Shown piece after piece: positions 54,794 through 64,000 of a DNA stretch of 64,000 bases. The notes under the pieces are model-generated. The model was given only the letters and a program-made list of their open reading frames with translations, was not told the origin of the DNA and did no database searches. The stretch is from Cotesia glomerata (lineage: Eukaryota > Arthropoda > Insecta > Hymenoptera > Braconidae), in assembly GCF_020080835.1 (NCBI RefSeq), contig NC_058165.1, positions 10,795,813 through 10,859,812 of the forward strand, read 5' to 3'. Numbering within the stretch: position 1 is the first letter of the stretch; each line of letters opens with the position of its first letter. A program made the position numbers and the translations under genes.

Positions 54794-55399
54794 TTAGTTT
54801 TTAATTTTTCGGATTGATGGAGCTTTGTAAGACAGATAAATTCCAACAACTTTTTGGCTAAAGAAAATTATAACAATTAATTTCACAATACTTGACAGTT
54901 TATTAAAATATAAAAAAAATGTGTACCCAATATCGCTGTAAGAATCCATAAATCCATTATATCTTATTTTTCGGAGCATATTAATATATTCTATCGGCAG
55001 TACACGATCTAATGCTCCCTTTACAATAATTTTCCTTAGTAAATAAATTAATAAATTTATCTAATAAAATGATTTTTATAAAAAATCAATAAAATACTAA
55101 AAATTTACTCACAAGTAAGTCTAAGAGGGTATCATGGGATTACGAAGTTCCCTGAGCTTAGCACAAGCATTAGGAACCTTGATCTGCTGATAAACTCGAC
55201 AATTATACTTGGCACCGCTGTGAGTAACGACATCGACTTGAAAGGCATTGTAACCAGCCTCCTGATGATCCAAGTGCTCAATGTCTGCTTTATCTAGCTC
55301 CCAAATAGCTCCCCAGACGTGGAAGCCTGGAGTTTCTACGATTGTAGCTGGAGCTCCGATCCATAGGTTTGACCAGCCGATAAAGTCCAAGCGGTAATC
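54794..55399 (-). pseudogene. Gamma-glutamylcyclotransferase-like gene, 3' exons, with in-frame stop
   Basis: Exon 1 here is 55399-55113 (acceptor ttttcag|gattacc, donor tt|gtgagt). Exon 2 is 55034 to about 54794 (acceptor ctaag). The frame reads DYRLDFIGWSNLW, 'GAPATIVETPGFHVWGAIWEL', 'LDHQEAGY' (the Glu of this QE motif is the expected catalytic acid), 'LRELRNPMIPS', then TAG (55121-55123) and TYL, and across the intron KIIVKGALDRVLPIEYINML, which is the usual GGCT C-terminal segment. The enzyme family releases 5-oxoproline from gamma-glutamyl amino acids. The stop sits where Lys is common (PSxxYL). The N-terminal YGSNL exon is not found upstream. Either a pseudogene or one base error; coding similarity is otherwise high. 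Confidence 0.8.
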
Positions 55400-56579
55400 C
55401 TGAAAAGTTTATTATTAAAAAATATCAGATGATTTTTCAATTGAAATTTTTTATTTTTTAAATTTACAATTTAAAAAAAATATTTTTTAAAATTAGCACT
55501 TGTAATTTTTTTAAAATTTTTCCATCTGGTTATTACTTAACTAATTAATAATCATGCGTTTAAATCATAATAAAATATATAAATTTAGAAAATAAAAATG
55601 TGTAATATTTTTTACTGGCATCATTTTTTTATTTATAAGAATATTTATAGTTTATTGACATAATGAAAAATAATTAGATTAATAGTGTGATTAAGTATAT
55701 TATTTCTTTTTATATTTTTTCTTTGTTATTCTCAATTATTACTAATTAACTTTTTCAAATTTAAAAACTTAAAAATAACAAGTAAAATAACATGATTCTA
55801 TTTAATTACAATGAAATTGTTAATTTCTTATTTGTCACTGATTAAAATATATAATACAAAGCAATAATTATTTGCAGAAGATTTTTTTTTTTAAATAAAA
55901 TAATAATTAAATTTTAAACTTTTCAAACAAAATATTTAGTTTAAAAATTTGTAATTTAAAATATTTCTTTAAAAAAAAAAAAAAAGACGAGTATTTTCAC
56001 AAACGCGTCCTCTAAGTTTTTCAGATTATTTTTAAGTGATAGAAATATCAAATCCTGTAGAAAATTCCTTAAAGAACATATGGTCAAAAATACATATAGA
56101 ATCTTCATAGAGTCAGAAAGAAAAAAAAATTACATTATGCATTTGTCCATAATTTTTCTGTAGAAATGTTAATTGGTAAAAATTTTTAAATTAAAACAAG
56201 TTGCTATTTTCTACTCTAAGAAATGAAAAACAATAGTGAGTATGTATACATCCGTCTACCTGTTTAAAAAAAAAAAAGTATTTGACATATGTGCAAATAA
56301 AATCGCATAGTGACTGCAAGCTGCTCATTGTTATTATTTATTAAGTAAACAAGCCGATTTTTATTAATACTGAAAATTTCAATTGTATTAGATTTATCAG
56401 TTGCCGCCAAGATTCAAATTATATCTAGATAATTTTTAAAGATTGGTGATTCACTACTGTACCAACGAACGTTAAGCAATATTTTCTTCACCGTTTACTG
56501 CAAAAAATACAAAAAATTGGTAATATTTGAAATGGTAGAGTTTTAATTTAATAGACTTAAAAAATGTTAGAGCTATATT
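55400..56579. other. AT-rich sequence upstream of the GGCT-like exons
   Basis: I looked here on the minus strand for the missing first exon (YGSNL motif) and did not find it. Only AT-rich text with short homopolymers is present. Confidence 0.5.
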
Positions 56580-56888
56580 TACGGTATTTATGGTGTATTA
56601 CGGTAGAGTTATTTTTTGGTATAAATTCATATTGGTATAGTTGTTATGTGGTTGAGTTGTTTCTGGTAGATACTGAACTGGTAGAGATGTAAAATGGTAG
56701 GCTTTTATATGGTTTATATTGATTTTGGTAGAAATATTAACGGTAGAGATTGTTGTGGTATAGTTTGACACGTGGTAGAGTTTCAAACTGGTAGAGTTGT
56801 TTCGCGGTAAGGTTGTTAACGGGTAGATTTTCTGATTGGTTGACTTAAATGTTGGTAGAGAAGTAACTGGTATACTTGCAATTGGTAG
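56580..56888. repeat. Degenerate GGTAGAGTT minisatellite
   Basis: Repeated 'ggtagagttgtt'-like units about 18-22 bp apart with much variation. It resembles the TACGGTA array at 47.2-47.7 kb in its core. Confidence 0.6.
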
Positions 56889-57852
56889 TGTGATGCACCT
56901 AGTGCATCTAGCAGGTAACGCTACCTGTTATTAGAGCGCTATCTATTATCAGAGCGTGAATTCAAACGAAATATTCAAATTAGTAAATATTAAATGATTA
57001 AAATTAGTTAAATTTTATATTCGAAGTAAATATTCAAATCATTTATTTCATGCTTTTACTCTTACCAGTTGTAATAAACATCTTTTGGTTAACTCTGTTT
57101 TATTTATAAAAGAAAAGAAAATAATATAAGGGAAAAACATATTTCGGTACAAAAGGACATTGTAACCGAATTTTCAGAACCCATAAAAAGTACTTGAGTA
57201 ATTCAAGGACTATTTCTCGCTACATGGAATTTAAAACCCTATGAGGAAAAGTCGTAAAAGACACGTGTGAAACTCAATAAACCCTTGTTCTAAAAGTAAC
57301 AAAGAATAATAAAAAACCATATGTAACTAAACAAAAATAATATTGTTAAATAACATTTACTGTTAAAATCTAACTTTATGTAATATTGTAGTTAAGCAAA
57401 ATTGAGTTAAAATAATTAATAATTATTATCTTGTATTTAATTTATAATTAATAATTATTATTTAATTAATTTACTATTAATTTACTATTAAATCATTATT
57501 TAATTATTATTTAATTTATAATTAAATAATAATGTCTATTCTTTTATACATGATAATAATTAAACCGACTTATAATTTTATTAGAAAATCCGATTGTAAA
57601 ATAATAGAAATAATATTTAATTCAAGTTATTAATTAGTCAAACTCAAACATTAATCCAACATATTATAAACAATATAATATATTGAGACAATGCAAATTG
57701 TCCACTTGATCAGCTGCGCGACATTCTCTTGAAAATCGTACTATCCTAATCGAACTCGGTCGATATTTAGGCGCCGTAAGGGGAAAGTAGGGGAAAAACC
57801 GAATACCCGACGCACTGGAGCATCGACCGGCACTTTGACCTCGTCAGTCATA

Positions 57853-59058
57853 GGGTGCGTTCCACTAAGCGCTCACGACGATCAAAATTCTCCTTTAGCC
57901 ATTCCACATACCGACCGCGGTCGTTGTGGTCACGGCGAAAACGTCACTCATGACGTCATGACTAATGCTCACGCAAGGCTCACAACGACCCATCTAAAGA
58001 GGTGGGTCAAAGTGAACGTTGAGAATAATTCGGCGCAATTTTTGAAATTGTTTTTGAAATATGATATTCAAAGCTTAAAGATGGCGACAAGAAAAATAAC
58101 ATTATATGATTCTGAAAGAGAAATTGTAGTAGAAGCTATCGTTTCTGAAGCTGAAGCTGCTCGTGCAGAAAGAGGTAAATATAATTATGCAGTATAAGTT
58201 TAATACAATTGATTTTAGTTTATATTCAACAGCTATTTATACATTTTTTCTGAATAATGGATAGCATAACCTAACTCAATAAGTAAACGATATTTATTAT
58301 CATTAATAATATATATATATATATATTTGGTAAATTTATTTTATTTGTAGATGTATTTTTTGCAACTAAGCTGTTAAGAAAAATTATTAATCAAAATTCT
58401 GAAGCTTCCGCATCTGTTGAAGTTGATCAAGAATCTAGTGAATTATACGATGAAGAGACTTCAGAGAGTTTTATTGGAGAAGAACGACTTGATAGTGATA
58501 ATCTAACCGATCTCAACTCTGAAACTCCAGAATTTGAAGGTTTAATGAACATCTGAAATTCTATTATCATTTTATTTCATATATATTATGCGAGAATTTT
58601 AATTATATTTATTTTTTTTTGCACAGGAGAAACTTCAGTATACAGGTGGAACTCACTCTGCGTATTATTATTATTGGAATTATATAGGTCTATGGAAGAA
58701 ACTCTGAACAGTGGAAAAATTTCTCAAAAACAAGTATGGAATAAAATATCCCAAGATATGAAAAAAAAAGGATACGATGTGACGGGACCGCAATGTCATT
58801 CTAAAATATTCAATTATTCTTCACTTTTAACATAAATAAATTTAAGTCACAAATATTAAAACTTATTGTTTAGGATTACCTAACCTCCTTAAACTTCTAA
58901 TATTTTCAAACTTGCCATTTGTAATATTTACATGAACGCCCGAAACGCTCCATAATCCATTCCACTTGAGTTAACGACAGTAACATTCACAATCAAGTGG
59001 AATGGGGAAATCAGCGGTCGTGAGCGTGAGCGTTGTGAACGTTTAGTGGAACGCACCC
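57853..59058 (+). mobile_element. Harbinger-like (or ISL2EU-like) element, 1206 bp, TSD ATA
   Basis: The left end GGGTGCGTTCCACTAAGCG and right end with inverse GGGTGCGTTCCACTAAACG are flanked by ATA (57850-57852 and 59059-59061). Subterminal regions keep further similarity (ACGA/AACG blocks, 'cattccac'). It carries a Myb/SANT-like gene but no DDE transposase, so it depends on a partner. Three-bp TSD and the Myb accessory protein suggest PIF/Harbinger; the GGG ends also fit ISL2EU. Confidence 0.8.
58081..58835 (+). CDS. Myb/SANT-like DNA-binding accessory protein, 163 aa, three exons
   Basis: Exons 58081-58174, 58351-58539 and 58627-58835, all GT-AG with matching phases, give 163 aa (MATRKITLYDSERE..). 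The N-terminal part is charged and the middle acidic (Glu/Asp/Ser-rich). The C-terminal part has the trihelix-like Myb/SANT pattern: 'YRWNSLCVLLLLELY', 'NSGKISQKQVWNKISQDM', 'KGYDVTGPQCHSKI'. In family members the domain continues after CxxK; here it ends soon after (NYSSLLT), so it may be truncated. Harbinger elements use such a protein to bring the transposase to DNA and the nucleus. The upstream frame to 57835 runs out through the TIR, so ATG 58081 is chosen. Confidence 0.75.
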
Positions 59059-59687
59059 ATAGTATATACAACACAATTTTTTTACTAGGTATTTACTACC
59101 GACAAACAAGACACTAGCTGTCGATCCCTTACGTACTAATTATCCTTATATTAATATTATAAAACATATAATATCTAGGTATTCACTACCGATTCTCTGT
59201 ATCTAGACACTAGCTGTCGATTCATTAATTTTAAGTGCATTACTAGTTCATAACTAAATTTATTATAATCAGTGTAGTTATTATTGTTAATATTTTCTAT
59301 TTGATTTATTTGAATATACTTGTTAATTGAATATACCAGTGTAAATAAGTATAATTATTACATAATAATCACCCGCCACCTCGAACTTGCGACCAAGAGG
59401 CCACCCAAGGTTTCCAAAACACTACTGGAATTTATGTAAGTAAATAAAGTTGATTATATTGGCCGAGTCTGAGTTCTTTCGCGGGTCTCTACGCAAAAGA
59501 CAAGTATCAACGCCAAAAAACTCTCCGTTACCGCAGGTCGTGTTATAAGAAATTTGGCGGATAAGTTTCCTACACGGTATTGTCTCATTGATTATAAGAA
59601 AACTTATTAGGTCTTCAGCGAATCCGCAAGGCTGAAAGGCTTAATAAGAAATTTTGATTGTTGGTAAAAATTAAAATTTCATTTCAA

Positions 59688-59705
59688 TGGCGCTCGAATA
59701 GGGAC
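59688..59705 (+). promoter_or_regulatory. Primer-binding site, tRNA-Lys type
   Basis: TGGCGCTCGAATAGGGAC differs at two of 18 positions from the sequence complementary to the 3' end of tRNA-Lys used by many retroelements. It lies one base after the predicted LTR end and 440 bp before gag. Confidence 0.7.
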
Positions 59706-60145
59706 ACCGTGTTCTGTGAACCTGCCCCGGTGACGGAAAGTTTTATTACGAAAAAAAAAAAAAAAAAAAAAAAAAAGGAATTATTCATTTTGGAAATTTT
59801 TATTGAAAATTCTATTTTCAGTATTGAATTCCATAGAATCTCTATCGTACAAGAGCTCAGACTTTATTCATTAAGTAGGTTTAGCATTGTACAAAATATA
59901 AATATCTGAAAAATTATTATATGGTAACCTTGAAATTGAAATAGTGATGTCATGTTCTCTGCTAAGTCTGTTATTTACCTTTAAGATTAACATTAAAGTA
60001 TACCTTCGATAAAGCGAATGAATATTTCGGTAATATTATAAAAATAAAATTAAAGGTAATATTAAAGATAATAACTTAGTCTCCATAAAATCTCAGTATA
60101 ACGAATAAAAGGTACGGTAACGGGACGAAATAATCTTTGAGCATA
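59706..60145 (+). other. Leader between primer-binding site and gag
   Basis: AT-rich leader with an A run at 59752-59776. No ORF of note. It would contain packaging and splice signals if present; none can be identified by eye. Confidence 0.4.
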
Positions 60146-61855
60146 ATGTTTCCTCGTACTCCTGTAACTCGGCCCCTCGTACCCATGACAAATGAGCCAA
60201 GACAATCTACCTCACAAATGACTGACATCCCACCGATTCCTCGCCAAACGGAAGACTTAACAAATATACCCACGTCGGTAAATACAATCCTAAACAGTAC
60301 TACTCATACGGCAACGGACGGTTTAGACAGTTCAGTAACTAACGTAAGTGGGATACAAAATCTCCCTGATGCAGAAATTTCAAATCACCCTGCACAGACT
60401 TTACAGAATGTTGTTTATCAGCTACGAATGGAAGTAGCCGCATTAAGATCGGCTCAACAAAACCTTCACACCTCTGTAGCTGCTACAGTAACGCAGTCCA
60501 CACACATGCCCATGTCAGACGCTACATATACTAATACCTATATGCATAACACGCATATGTCGACTTTACAACCACGAGAGCTATTTCCTAGCACAGCAAT
60601 CCCATCAACGATGTACGGACAGCAATATCCCCCCTCTCAGTTTATGCCCATGCATACAACGAGTACTAGTGCAACCCAAGGTGGGGCTGCGCGTTTACCG
60701 TACGCGCAACAAACTCCCTTCTTACCCACTATGGCCGGCGGAGCCGGGCCTCAACAGCACACATTGCCACCAAGTATACCTCCGTATATATACAACAATA
60801 CTCTGATGCCTACAATGCACTACTCCTACCCTAATTTTAACACACAGTTTGCCCCAACGAACACATGGCAAGCTAACACATCCATGCGTCCAAATGAGAT
60901 AAGTCGAATTGCTAAATCCTGGAATGTCACATTCCCATCGCGAGACGCGACAGTAAATATTAATGCCAAAAAATATCTCAAAATTATCGAACAACGCATG
61001 ACAAGCCACGAAATACCGTTTGAAAATTTTAGGTCGGTCATAATCACTACCCTAACCGGACATGTACTGGAATGGTATTATCAAAATGAACATTTGTTCA
61101 TAACGTGGCCCGTTTTCAAGTCTCACTTTAAAGTCTGGCAAAGTCATCAGTCAGACGAGTCAATATTACAAGAAATTTTTGCTTCACAACAAGGCCGTGA
61201 CGAGCTCGGGGTATCGTTTGTCAATCGAATGCAATGTGCTTTCTCTCAGTTAGAGGAGCCGTTACCGGAAGAAAAGCAAATCAGGATCATCGTTCGGAAA
61301 TTTAATCATCACTTTTTAATAAAGTTCGCAGATGCTAATATTTTCAATTATCCTGAACTTTATGCTCGCGTAAGCGCCTGGCAACCCGTTGTAAATTCTT
61401 CCCAGTTACCTCAAATGGAGACAACAGATAAACCTCGAACTAATTATCCTGCAAAAACAATAAAGTCGAGAACAAAATTAAGCGCTGTGACCGAATCAGA
61501 CGAAGCTACTTCTGAGAAACAAATCCAAGACGACAGTCCTGTCATCGATTATGCCACAGACCAAACTTCATTAGACTTCATAACTAATAATAATTCTTCA
61601 CAGCGTAAACCAGCTAACTCGGGTAATTCGACTCGAAATCCTCCCTCGCTTTTTCCAGAATATTTTCAACATATGTTCCAATTATTATTCGAAAAGCTGC
61701 AACTCGATACACCCATCTCACAACCATCAGTGTGTCAACGATGCGGTAAAGTAGGGCATACCGCCAACGTCTGTTGTATGCCAACCACGGATGAAATGCG
61801 GAAACGAGCGGGTTTCCCCATACCACCAAGGAGCCCAAAGTCAAAAAACGAGTAA
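60146..61855 (+). CDS. gag: Gypsy-type retrotransposon Gag, 569 aa
   Basis: ATG 60146 (MFPRTPVTRP..) is preferred over the upstream non-ATG extension. It has a Pro/Thr/Gln/Met-rich N-terminal half (about 1-250), then a retrotransposon gag (capsid-like) domain ('WNVTFPSRDATVNINAKKYL', 'LEWYYQNEHLFITW', 'FNHHFLIKFADANIFNY'), a Ser/Thr-rich linker, and one zinc knuckle CQRCGKVGHTANVCC near the C terminus. The frame ends TAA right after a slippery heptamer, so most product is Gag and a minority Gag-Pol. No internal stops. Confidence 0.9.
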   Translation: MFPRTPVTRPLVPMTNEPRQSTSQMTDIPPIPRQTEDLTNIPTSVNTILNSTTHTATDGLDSSVTNVSGIQNLPDAEISNHPAQTLQNVVYQLRMEVAALRSAQQNLHTSVAATVTQSTHMPMSDATYTNTYMHNTHMSTLQPRELFPSTAIPSTMYGQQYPPSQFMPMHTTSTSATQGGAARLPYAQQTPFLPTMAGGAGPQQHTLPPSIPPYIYNNTLMPTMHYSYPNFNTQFAPTNTWQANTSMRPNEISRIAKSWNVTFPSRDATVNINAKKYLKIIEQRMTSHEIPFENFRSVIITTLTGHVLEWYYQNEHLFITWPVFKSHFKVWQSHQSDESILQEIFASQQGRDELGVSFVNRMQCAFSQLEEPLPEEKQIRIIVRKFNHHFLIKFADANIFNYPELYARVSAWQPVVNSSQLPQMETTDKPRTNYPAKTIKSRTKLSAVTESDEATSEKQIQDDSPVIDYATDQTSLDFITNNNSSQRKPANSGNSTRNPPSLFPEYFQHMFQLLFEKLQLDTPISQPSVCQRCGKVGHTANVCCMPTTDEMRKRAGFPIPPRSPKSKNE

Positions 61856-61889
61856 GCGCCCTGGTGGATGATCAAACACCAACCAGGGC
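61843..61889 (+). promoter_or_regulatory. -1 programmed ribosomal frameshift signal
   Basis: The heptamer A AAA AAC (61843-61849) sits in the correct phase of gag. Eight bases later an 8-bp GC-rich stem GCCCTGGT (61858-61865) pairs perfectly with ACCAGGGC (61882-61889) around a 16-nt loop. The gag stop is at 61853-61855. The -1 frame is open from here through pol. Slippery site, spacer and stem match the classic retroviral arrangement. Confidence 0.88.
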
Positions 61890-64000
61890 CAACGAAGCCT
61901 CGGAAATAGATTTACCCCCTAAACAGCCTTCGGAGGCAGTAACCGTTACAACTTACCCTCCAGACTCTATGGTTAATGCTAAAAACCCAACTCCTGAAGA
62001 TCTTCCTGGAAGTTATGGTTCCAATTTAGTTCATGCATTACATGATGCACCTGTTTCTGATTCAGAATTCGAAGATTACGAATCTGATGACGAAACAGAC
62101 CAACCCATGAACCCCAAATTAAAAATTCAAGCTTCTTATAACGAAATTACAGACTATTTGATGCCGATACACGGTGCTACCAGCCATGACAAATCCACTA
62201 TCGCTAGTTTATTACCCCCAGTCGAGGTAAGCCGAATGATAGCCAGGATTATAATCAATTCTCATGCGATAGAGGCCTTGTTAGATAGTGGAAGTGAAAG
62301 AAGCTATATATCTGAGGCAGCATACCTCACCATACAAGGCAGCGAACTCCAAAAGTTAGGGCCAGACCCCACCAGTACTCACGGAGTTACATTAGCAGAT
62401 TCTGGGTCGGCATACACCAAAGGTGGGGCCCCCTTTCGAATTGAAATAGACAGACGCGCGGTCCTCACATGGCTGAGTGTGCTTCCAGGTCTTTCAACAC
62501 CAGTTATATTAGGCCTAGACTTCTGGAAACTCGCAGACATCCGAGTAGAGTCAAAAACTGCAACCTGGAGAGTAGGGAACGACCCCAAAGGGCACCAATT
62601 TTGTTCACGTTCCACTAAAAACGCGGTATTTTCTATAAATGCTCTAACTTCTTCTGAGCGCACTGAACTTCAAAACTTTCTCACTAGTGAATTCGATAAA
62701 AATAAAACTGCAAAGCTAGGGCTGACCCATCTAGTGCAACATCACATCGAAGTTAGCGATGAGACTCCAGTTAGATGTAAACCTTATCGGCGTAGTCCTC
62801 CAGTAATGCAAGCGTTACATGAGAGAGTAGATGAATTGTTAATAAAAGGGTATATCCGACCCTCTGATAGCAGTTGGGCCTGTTCACCAGTAATGGTCCC
62901 GAAGAAAAACAATACCTGGCGAATGTGTATAGATTATCGTCCCCTTGACCGGAAAACTCGGAAATCAGCATATCCATTGCCAATTATGCATCGCATCTTA
63001 TCCAGCCTTCGTGGAGCCAAAATTATCTCTACCATTGATCTCAGCGACGCGTTTCATCAGATCGAAATCTCGCCTGAGTCACGAAAATACACAGCATTCT
63101 GTGTTGATGGCCGTGGGCTATTCGAATGGATCCGTATGCCTTTCGGGTTGGTAAATGCACCAAGCACCTATCAGGAATTAACTGATGAAGCTCGCCGTAT
63201 GGTTATCGAATTACTGTGGAAAACAGACGCCACACATGCGACCTCCGCGGAAGAAAAGATCTTCGCATATTTAGATCATTGGATAATTATCAGTAGCACT
63301 GTCGAAGAACATAAAATTTACTTACGAGCCGTCTTCGAGGCATTTCGAAGAGCGGGTTTGAAAATGAATGAGGAAAAAAGTCAATTTGGCAGATCAGAAG
63401 TCAAATTTTTAGGCTTCATAATTAATGAAAACGGTATGAGCCCAGATCCGACACGTTTAGAACCCATTGCGAACTATCCTAGGCCCCAAAACCGTAAGGA
63501 ACTGCGTAGGTTCAATGGATTCATTAACTGGTATCACAAACATCTAAAAAATATAGCAAAAATCCAGGGTCCACTAAATAAATTAACCAGCGTCCGCAAA
63601 GAGTGGAAGTGGACCGATGCTGAAGAAAACGCATTCATTGAAACTAAGAAAGCTTTACTCCAAGCTTCGACTTTAACATTACCGGAACCAGACAGACCGT
63701 ACCGTTTATATACTGATGCCAGTAATACTGGCTTAGGCGCAATCCTGATCCAGTATGACCCCACAGCCGACAAAGAAAATTTGATTGTTTGTCTCAGCCG
63801 ACCACTTAACAAAGCAGAAATCAATTACACGACCACTGAAAAGGAATGCCTTGCGGTAATATGGTCCTTACAGAAGTTACGTGGGTACCTAGAGGGATTA
63901 CCTGTCACCGTTTATACTGACCACTCTGCGCTACAATGGCTCTACAACCTGAAAGATCCAGCAGGTCGTCTAGCTCGATGGGCAATTGATCTTTCAGCCT
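61843..64000 (+). CDS. pol: Gypsy-type Pol, partial (protease, RT, RNase H; runs off window)
   Basis: Open in the -1 frame relative to gag, with no stop to the window end (about 719 codons). Domains in order: aspartic protease 'ALLDSGSERSYIS' (near 62275) with 'VILGLDFW'; reverse transcriptase 'KGYIRPSDSSWACSPVMV', 'RMCIDYRPLDRKT', 'TIDLSDAFHQIEI', 'MPFGLVNAPSTYQ', then the active-site block FAYLDHWIII (63268-63279); and RNase H starting 'YRLYTDASNTGLGAIL' with 'TTEKECLAVIW' and 'VYTDHSALQWL'. Integrase would lie beyond the window. The motif normally YxDD reads YLDH, so one catalytic Asp is His. The order PR-RT-RH and RT wording are Ty3/gypsy. Confidence 0.92.

Larger units (their letters stand above)
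56889..59686 (+). mobile_element. Candidate 5' LTR of the gypsy element, interrupted by a DNA transposon
   Basis: A Lys-type primer-binding site at 59688 places the LTR end at ...TTTCA (59686). A TG start with structured sequence ('tgtgatgcacctagtgcatc', 'caggtaacgctacctg') is at 56889. Removing the 1206 bp Harbinger-like element leaves about 1.59 kb. The 3' LTR is outside the window, so the start is a guess. Confidence 0.45.

Noticed and set aside
57835..58080. Upstream extension of the Myb/SANT ORF
   Set aside because: It reads through the element's TIR and flanking DNA; the ATG at 58081 fits the family better.
60722..61844. Minus-strand ORFs across gag
   Set aside because: Antisense shadows of gag with no recognisable motifs.

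Overview
This is an AT-rich eukaryotic window that is almost entirely transposable elements, tandem repeats and gene remnants. An arthropod, most likely an insect, is suggested by two R1-clade LINEs, Penelope-like elements (PLEs) with hammerhead-type motifs, a BED-finger hAT, mariner-type and Harbinger-like elements, and long (CA)n tracts. I cannot name the species. There is one assembly gap (8058-8157, 100 N).

Layout. 1-1.6 kb: copies of an interspersed repeat carrying an internal (CA)n/(TG)n tract, called HR here, with a LINE tail in one tract. 1.55-2.31 kb: an inverted-repeat element holding a mariner-type MITE. 3.35-6.45 kb: a DNA transposon with ~270 bp terminal inverted repeats (TIRs) whose gene is split by an inverted duplication. 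6.9 kb: a 5S-derived fragment. 7.46-7.77 kb: a small element made of short repeats. 8.16-20.87 kb: a giant foldback structure. Its arms are ~102 bp satellite arrays (about 74 monomers on the left, about 15 in mirror orientation on the right) around an inner palindrome, with a 1.6 kb TIR element inserted in the right arm. 21.12-21.78 kb: a three-exon gene for a 133-aa Rad52-like single-strand annealing protein, about 250 bp outside the foldback. 22-23.6 kb: a ~138 bp minisatellite split by an HR copy. 23.66-25.4 kb: a 5'-truncated PLE. 25.5-28 kb: a decayed mitochondrial leucyl-tRNA synthetase gene (minus strand) with small palindromes and a tRNA-derived SINE.

28.0-47.0 kb is one nested stack. 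An HR copy is opened in its microsatellite by a ~2.36 kb LTR-like element (4-bp target-site duplication, TSD, ATAC). That element holds an intact hAT (8-bp TSD GTGCAGAC) and a Penelope trimer (14-bp TSD). A decayed R1-clade LINE sits in the remaining (CA)n. 48-54 kb repeats the theme: a second, younger LINE lies in the (CA)n of another HR copy.

54.8-55.4 kb holds the 3' exons of a gamma-glutamylcyclotransferase-like gene with an in-frame stop. 56.9 kb to the window end is a Ty3/gypsy retrotransposon: a candidate 5' LTR (interrupted by a Harbinger-like element with a Myb/SANT gene), a Lys-type primer-binding site, gag, a textbook -1 frameshift site, and pol running off the window.

The two most interesting items are the foldback element and the neighbouring Rad52-like gene. 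A physical or functional link between them is only inference.
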